This document shows positions 58,021-64,000 of a DNA stretch of 64,000 nt, piece by piece. Source of the DNA: Aspidapion aeneum (Eukaryota > Arthropoda > Insecta > Coleoptera > Brentidae); the NCBI GenBank assembly GCA_963576565.1, contig OY755039.1, forward strand, positions 129,012,140 through 129,076,139. The letters run 5' to 3'. Below the pieces are notes generated by a model. It was not told where the DNA came from. It did no database searches and was given only the letters and a program-made list of their open reading frames with translations. Numbering within the stretch: the first letter of the stretch is position 1; each line of letters opens with the position of its first letter. Both the position numbers and the translations under genes were made by a program.

Positions 58021-59318
58021 CAGTGGCGGTTTCTCCATAAGTGCACATGTGCACGTGCACTCCCAAATTTTACTTTAAAAAATATTAAACTTTGATCATT
58101 CCCTAATTTAATTCATAATTATCCCAAAAGAAATTCACTAAAGACTGGAATATAATCTAGGAATTAATACCTGATGTATGTGTTTGTATTCGTGTTCAAA
58201 CTCTCCATCAAACAACCATATACGAAAGACTACGTATATGCAAACAACGCTTTTACTGGAACCAAATTCTATGCACCCTAGATGTTATGTGGCATGCAAA
58301 AGAAAAAGAAAGAGAGGACAACAAATCCCAATAGAATTTTACAGTACATAGAATCTGAACCTTCCTTTTGCACGGCGCGTATACAAAGACCAGCCTCAAT
58401 GCCGCCCGCACCCCCGTGATGACCCCTGCGTCATCGGTTCGCATTGCATGTTAGAGCAGATTACCGGCACTTTTAATTCGTGCACTTAATAGTTGATGTG
58501 TGCAAAAAATTACTATTCAAAGTATCGAGTAGATACTGATACTTTCTATTCGAGTATCAGATATTTTGTATTCGGAACTAAGTAATCATTATATTATCGG
58601 TAAATCCAATAAATACTGAGTAGAGTTGAAATTTTAAGTACTAAGTATGTAAAAAATAAAAATATTGATGTTTTACATGTTTGTAGTTTTTGAAGTGTAA
58701 ACTTCTTTAGGCGCGTTTAGCAGTTTTTGTGGGTCGTGAATTCAACTGAGCCATCAGGCTCGGCTATGTAACGCTCATTCGGGTAAAATCGACTCGAGTC
58801 GACTAACTGTGAGAAACATTCAGCGAACGATATGATGATGCAGATGAAGGCCAGTACACAGAAGAGTTCGATTCGGTCCGCTTTGCAGAATATGTTATGG
58901 GCCAGTATTATTAATTTCGCCTTGTTGAAGTTGACACTTCTGCCGTGCACATTTTTTTTTATTACGAAAATGTAGATATATTAATCTGGGGAATTTTGAC
59001 AATGGCGGAAGTTTCTAATTCTGATAGCATTAGCGTGCAATATTGAAATAAATTTTCATCTTTGCCATTAGAGGAGAAAATAAACTAGGTGTGATAATTT
59101 ATTATTTATTTATAAAAACAATAATAATAGGTAGGTAACTAATATCTAACTAAATATCTCATTTTTTAATTATTTGCTCTAAATTATATGATATGACGGC
59201 CCACTCGAAGGCCCAAAAAGTTAGCGTAGCACTGAAAAAAGATTTTCGTCTGCGCCGCAATTTTTATTTTTATGTTTTGGTGTGCACCCCCAAAGCTTTT
59301 TATCACGCGCCGCCTTTG
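58021..59318. mobile_element. Probable old hAT non-autonomous element, 1.3 kb
   Basis: Left CAGTGGCGGTTTCTCC, right GCGCCGCCTTTG, with subterminal GTGCACGTGCACTCCC and GTGTGCACCCCC also inverted. Flanking octamers GTGTTGAA and ATATTAAA agree at five of eight. An R4 repeat (58690-58950) lies inside. No transposase recognised. Confidence 0.55.
58690..58950 (-). repeat. Interspersed repeat, family R4, copy 2
   Basis: Inverse of 39735-39985: AGAAGTTTACACTTC-type ends, AGGCGCGTTTAGCAG, GGCTCGGCTATGTAACGCTC, GTCGACTAACTGTGAG. It lacks the CACGGATCACC insertion and has an extra stretch (GAAGAGTTCGATTCGGTCCG) not in copy 1. Confidence 0.75.
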
Positions 59319-59849
59319 ATATTAAACTAAACTTTATCTTGTAATGCATCAATATGCGGTTTTCGAAAAATAAAGCATATTTTTCTCAATAATTAATATA
59401 TTTCGTTTCTGAGATATCTACAAAAAATATTTTCAAGGCTAATATAGCGTGGAGTTCACTTAGAGTGTGCTAATGGCCTGTTTAGTTTTTAATTTAAACC
59501 GATTTGTGCTACTGGCTTAATTTATCGCCTAACTAATTATTATTTAATTGAGTTCGTAACATATATACCTATATTTGGCCGAATCAAAGCTAAATTAACT
59601 CAAATACTGCCATTATTTATTTATCTACAAATTAGTCGTTAATTTATTTGCATATTATATCATAATCAAATTGAGGAATGAGTATCGTAAATAAAGTTCG
59701 GGCAACGTCCTTAAATTTTGTAAAGCAAAAAATCGCCCCTCCCCCTTCGTAACTAATTTTCAAAGAAAAATACATTAAAAAATGATTTTGAGTATTTTGA
59801 TTAAAAAAATCACCAAAATTCGAGATTTATCAAAAGCAAAGCAAAAAAA
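59319..59849. other. Interval without recognised gene
   Basis: AT-rich; nothing assigned. Confidence 0.4.
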
Positions 59850-60940
59850 CTTTTAAACTGTGGCGGCTGGTGACGTTATAAATTGGGGAGGGGCAGAACT
59901 TTATATTGCATGGAAAAGGAGATAAGAAACTTACCTAAACAATTTTAATTTAGCATTTTACAAACAAGCAGCTACTTGGTGCAGTTTTTAGTTTATTAGT
60001 TTATAGATAAAGTCTATTCGCCATTCTTTTACATGCCAAAGTGCTCGGATTAGCACCAGTTTCAGACTCATCATGGCCCCGGAGAGCAACCTCAAAAATC
60101 CCACAGAATTTTAAACAGTCTATTAACCTACTAAGTATATGTCTATTTTTTGCCACATTTTCATTATGTTCGGTAATGATTTGCCTAAAGGCACTATTCA
60201 ATTGGCACCTAATATCAGTCTTGCCTAGCATAGGAAATTCTATGTGGTTATTTAAATAAGTAGCTTTGTGTCTTTAACTTTTCACTAAAGTGCTTGATAT
60301 CACACATTCCTTTCGCCACCCACGCAGGACTTCATGGATTGTTCATAATAAGACAAATAAAGCAAAAAAAGCATTTCGTTTTTCACAACCGCACAACCAG
60401 TTTTCAACATCGTATTATTACTTGCACTAATTTTTAGTATTTTTAGGTCCGGTATATGTGGCCCTAAAGATTTTATTTGTAATCGAAGTTCATATGTCAA
60501 CGTATTTAAATTTGCACAGTTAATTATTTATTTCCATTTTATAAACAAACGATAACAAGAACAATGACACGCGACGGGCAATGCTTTTTACTACTGACAT
60601 AACCCAAATCAAAAGAAACTCATGCGTCTTCACTAAGGATAGAACCGGGAACGTGTAGAAGGGCAACGGACGTTTACGCACGATGATGATGGTCGACTTC
60701 AACAAAAACACCCATTCCTCCCGCCCCTGCTCGAGAACAACCACCCATACCCCGCTGAAAAACGGGTGAAATTGAAACCTTGCCCCGCGCGGCGCTGCCG
60801 GCTTGTAATTATTTACGCTAAAAAAGTTCACCCAATTATTCGCTTGATGTAAACCACAGATAAGATAATAAAAAGAACTAGACAATCATGTCGTAAGGGC
60901 CCCGTTGCCCTCCCTGTAGTAGGCCGCCACTGCTTTTAAA
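59850..60940. mobile_element. hAT element, 1.08 kb, perfect 8 bp target duplication
   Basis: Element 59858-60932 runs from CTGTGGCGGCTGGTGACG to inverted GTAGGCCGCCACTG. It is flanked by CTTTTAAA on both sides. Carries a fragment of its transposase on the minus strand (60010-60260), so it is an internally deleted copy. Confidence 0.9.
60010..60260 (-). pseudogene. hAT transposase fragment (DUF4371/ZMYM1-like region)
   Basis: Reads MLGKTDIRCQLNSAFRQIIT, HNENVAKNRHILSRLIDCLK, FCGIFEVALRGHDESE. The 'HN..V.KNR.IL..+ID..KFCG.FE.ALRGHDE' signature belongs to the DUF4371 part of hAT transposases related to ZMYM1-type genes. The frame breaks soon after (NPSTLACKRM replaces the expected continuation). 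Only about 75 codons, no RNase H catalytic residues beyond this. Confidence 0.85.
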
Positions 60941-61035
60941 CTATAAACAACATCAAGAGATCTATTTTGTGACGGTCCGGGTGTCCCACTTCTTCATTAG
61001 GGGTGGCATAGGGGCGGCCAACTTAATTTTTTTAA

Positions 61036-62056
61036 ATAGAATTGTTTGTCCTGTGATACCTTATTTTAAAACTCTTTGAAAACTAGCTGTCAATTGTCTA
61101 CGTCAAATCTGTCAAAAGCTATAGACTGTCAAACCTAATTTTTTCAGTTTTTGTCAAAATTCACAAGGTTTAAACTTAAACAAAAATCAGATTGAGTGAT
61201 ATCTTGTTTGAAAGGCCTTGTCCCCCTTGCCTATCTCAAACTTGTCAAAATTTATCGACTGTCAAACTTATTCTTTTACCATTTTTGACAAATTTCACAA
61301 GTTTTGTCTAACCTGTTGACGTAATTGTCACTTGTTTACTTCAAACATTTTTTGAGAAACTTTAGTGTTTAAATCAAATGAAAATAAATTATTAAATTGA
61401 AATTATTTTTTTTTATGGTCGAACAAGATGTTACAGGTAGACTAACCGCCTTTTCAACAATGCGTTTTCCGACAGACCTGAGACACATAAAAAAAATAAC
61501 GTGACGGTTACGTCAATATATTAGTTTTTAAAAGACCTTTCGAACAAGCTATGGTTAGACAAAATTTGTAAAATTTGTCAAAAATGGTAAAAGAATAAGT
61601 TTGACAGTCGACAAATTTTGACACGTTTGAGATAGGCCAGGGGGACAAGGCCTTTCAAACAAGATATCACTTAGTCTGATTTTTGTTTAAGTTTAAACCT
61701 TATGAATTTTGACAAAAACTGAAAAAAATAGGTTTGACAGTCTATAGCTTTTGACAGATTTGACGCAGACAATTGACAGTTATGTGAAAATGGTAGTTTG
61801 ACAGTCGATAGATTTTGACACGTTTGACATAGGCAAGGTGCAATTACGCTAAAACGTTGGTTTTTTAAAGACCTTTCAAACAAGGTATGGGGGTTTTTGT
61901 TTAAAGGAAGAAATTTGTTAATTTTGACACAAACTGAAAAAATTAGGTGTGGCAGTCCATAGCTTTTGACCGATTTGACGTAGACAATTGACAGTTATGT
62001 CAAATTGTTAGCTTTTCAAAACAAGGTACCTATCACTCGATAGGAGTTTCAATTTA
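61036..62056. repeat. Complex foldback with repeated TTTGACAG blocks
   Basis: Left part (61036-61330) and right part (61550-61790) are inverses (TTTGAAAGGCCTTGTCCCCC / GGGGGACAAGGCCTTTCAAA; TCTTTTACCATTTTTGAC). A third partial copy runs 61785-62056. Blocks such as GACAGTCTATAGCTTTTGAC and GTAGACAATTGACAG recur three times or more. Non-coding. Confidence 0.8.
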
Positions 62057-62447
62057 AAATTTTTAAGTTGCCCATCCCGATGCCGCCCCTGAATGTAGTA
62101 ACCACACACCCGCCATGTGATAAAATAGATCATTGGATGCTATCGATCACTGCCAAATATGGTTCAGTTATCTTCAATTCTTCAGTAGATATTTGGGTGG
62201 ATTCGGACTTTTGGGACACCCTATATTTACATACATATATATGTATAAATAGGGTTACCAGACGTCCGGATTAATCCTGACATGTCCGGATTTTTACTAC
62301 GTCCGGGTGGGTCCGGGCAGATTTTTCATAAACGTCCGGATTTTAAACTAGCCGCCTTTATAAACATCAAATAATGCAAAATAAACTTGTTTCAAAAAAT
62401 GTAATTAAACAATAATCGTCGATAAATTTGGCAGTGTGAATTCACCT

Positions 62448-62764
62448 TTAAGCGGGGTCTTCACATAACGTTTTACCTTACATCTTGCCTGTTCAGTCAA
62501 AACGCATCAAGCAAAACTTTATGTGTAGACGGAAAAACGGACGTTTTACTTGAACTGATTTAAGACGGAAGACCGCCTAGAGAACTGACCGGATCACGCA
62601 TTGTTTTCCAATAAAACCATCGCCATCGTTTTCTATCAAAAACTGATCTAAAAACGTACGTTAAAACTATCAAGTGTCTACGGTAGTCTTTCAACCGTCA
62701 TACTTGACCCTTTTGACTGACAGGCAAGACGTAAGGTAAAACGTTATGTGAAGAGCCCGCTTAA
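62448..62764. mobile_element. Nested 309 bp MITE flanked by TTAA
   Basis: GCGGGGTCTTCACATAACGT and inverted ACGTTATGTGAAGAGCCCGC, with TTAA on both sides (62448-62451, 62761-62764). Subterminal CTTGCCTGT / ACAGGCAAG extend the inverted arms. TTAA is the piggyBac target, though the GCGGG ends are not the usual piggyBac CCY type. Confidence 0.8.
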
Positions 62765-62835
62765 AGTAGTATTATTAATTTCGCCTTGTTGAAGTTTACA
62801 CTTCTGCCGTGTGCCTTAAGCACACACAATTTTTT
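62765..62835 (-). repeat. Interspersed repeat, family R4, partial copy 3
   Basis: GTATTATTAATTTCGCCTTG, TTGAAGTTTACACTTCTGCC and CACACACAATTTTTT match the other two copies; the remainder is missing. Confidence 0.65.
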
Positions 62836-63109
62836 TGATGAAGTTTGTAATCGAAAAAAGTACATATCAGACAATTCTACTTCTGATGACCACAATCTGC
62901 CTACCCACGAAAAATGGGCAAAATATTTTATTGCAAGTATTTCTACCCAGTGGACCAAAGAAAGAAATAGGCTGCTTTTATCTTCTGTAAAAGGAATACT
63001 CATGACTTTATACAATTTAAGAAATATGAGCTGGTCAGAATTTTACGATTTTGTACTTCTGCCTAAAAATTCAACGCTGTTGAATAAAATACAAAGCAGT
63101 GAAAGGTAA
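62836..63109 (+). pseudogene. hAT transposase C-terminal segment
   Basis: KYFIASISTQWTKERNRLLL, GILMTLYNLRNMSWSEFYDF, then TLLNKIQSSER and a stop. 'W..+RN.L.......L......S..EFY..L......L..I.SSE+Y' is the usual end of hAT transposases of the BED/ZBED type, part of the dimerisation region. About 90 codons in one frame, truncated upstream by the nested elements. Confidence 0.7.
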
Positions 63110-63236
63110 ATAGTAGGTATATTATGTTATTTATTAGTTATTGTTTCAATAAAAAAAAAGTTGATTTTTTATGTGTGGCATCAAAAAATTTTGACGGCTG
63201 GTCCTGGTTAGAGACGTTTTTATCTGGTAACCCTAG

Positions 63237-63243
<7 letters not shown>

Positions 63244-63282
<39 letters not shown>
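63244..63282. repeat. (TA)n microsatellite
   Basis: About 34 bp of TA units directly after the hAT target duplication, followed by a CAGTGTCCCCCATAATG end-like motif. Confidence 0.9.
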
Positions 63283-63657
63283 CAGTGTCCCCCATAATGT
63301 TCGCAACATATGGGAAACATTTTTATTTGTGAGATATGGGAAAAGATTTTATATACGATCAATCCTCCCAAAAATACATTTTAACATTTGTCATATGCTC
63401 ACTGTCATGGCGGCAAATTCAAAAAATTAGGCATGAAAACTCAAAAAGTGAGGTTAAATCGCAAAATATCGAAAAAAGTTCTATGAAAAAAATGTTTAGA
63501 ATGTCATTTTAGAGTCCTCTATGAAATTTGGAGCAATAATAATACAAAATAAGAAATACCCTATTTTTGGCCCTAGCCTTATTATGAATTAATTTTATAC
63601 AGATTTAATTATTGAAATAGTTTAAGTAACGCAATATTTAAGGGATAAAGGTAAAAT
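63283..63657. other. Interval without recognised gene
   Basis: Starts with a Tc1/mariner-like end motif after TA (CAGTGTCCCCCATAATGTTC) but no partner end is seen. Confidence 0.4.
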
Positions 63658-63995
63658 GATTCCAAATTCTTAATTGAAGTCGTTCATAAAAAATTAAATA
63701 AAAATATCCGATTAGCACATGTACCTTTCTTGTTGTAATGGCCTTTTTTTTGACAGTTTGTAAGGTTTCCGTGAACTTAGTATTAATACCACAATAGAAA
63801 AAAGCCTCATCATCAATATTATTTAATAAATAATATCAATGACGTTGTTCTTTTCCATTGTGGTATTGATACTAAATTTACGGAAACCTTACAAACTGTC
63901 AAAACAAAAGGCCATTGCGACAAGAAACGTAGATGTGCCAATCGGATATTTTTATTTAATTTTTATGAATGACTTTAATAAAGAATTTGGAATTA
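63658..63995. mobile_element. Complete foldback MITE, about 338 bp
   Basis: Arms of about 140 bp: ATTCCAAATTCTTAATTGAA / TTTAATAAAGAATTTGGAAT outside, TTGACAGTTTGTAAGGTTTC and GTATTAATACCACAATAG with inverses inside. Short AT-rich centre near 63825. Non-coding. Confidence 0.9.
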
Positions 63996-64000
63996 TTTTA

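Larger units (their letters stand above)
62243..63243 (+). mobile_element. hAT element, 985 bp, 8 bp target duplication, with nested insertions
   Basis: Element 62251-63235 (AGGGTTACCAGACGTCCGGA ... ATCTGGTAACCCTA) is flanked by GTATAAAT on both sides. GTCCGG occurs five times near the left end. Inside are a 309 bp TTAA-flanked element, a piece of repeat R4 and a transposase C-terminus. Confidence 0.88.

Overview
The window looks like a stretch of nuclear DNA from a repeat-rich insect. The evidence is AT-rich sequence, arrays built on the insect telomere pentamer TTAGG, mariner, pogo/Tigger, hAT and Merlin transposons, non-LTR retrotransposon tails, and several Penelope-like retroelements (PLEs). 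The order is uncertain; a beetle or a hemipteran is plausible, but nothing here settles it. No rRNA, tRNA, CRISPR array or bacterial-type gene was seen.

Layout. 1-5 kb: foldback elements and two pogo/Tigger elements in opposite orientation, one carrying a nested smaller element. 5.8-9.3 kb: a jockey-like LINE tail and a microsatellite-bearing Helentron-like repeat. 9.35-10.1 kb: a short inverted/tandem satellite. 11.4-16.1 kb: two LINE reverse transcriptase tails (one interrupted by a hammerhead-like palindromic insert and a MITE) and a 670 bp foldback. 16.6-20.1 kb: a decayed transposase-like gene and a mariner relict. 20.5-22.4 kb: a second Helentron-like copy and a 1 kb DNA transposon. 23.1-24.9 kb: a 639 bp tandem repeat plus an inverted third copy with a canonical-looking hammerhead ribozyme. 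25-31 kb: decayed PLE pieces around a TTAGG/TTGGG decamer array. 31.4-40.5 kb: foldbacks, a LINE relict and a 269 bp tandem repeat. 40.9-45.0 kb, minus strand: a possible host gene of small exons with a duplicated exon pair. 46-50.4 kb: foldback plus a complete, intact PLE with pseudo-LTRs. 51.8-52.8 kb: CCGAA arrays with near-perfect palindromes. 53-54.6 kb: an intact two-exon Merlin transposase. 58-64 kb: three hAT-type elements, foldbacks and nested insertions.

The genes with uninterrupted coding capacity are the PLE polyprotein (47803-50262) and the Merlin transposase (53498-54598, one intron). Both keep their catalytic motifs. Almost everything else coding is a relict.

Most interesting signals: (1) hammerhead-type self-cleaving motifs in three unrelated settings (satellite, PLE pseudo-LTR, palindromic insert); (2) a 16 bp motif, CACGGATCACCTAACA, recurring in four unrelated repeats and, in three of them, lying in a short insertion missing from a related copy; (3) the intact PLE and Merlin genes; (4) the duplicated mini-exons on the minus strand at 43-45 kb.
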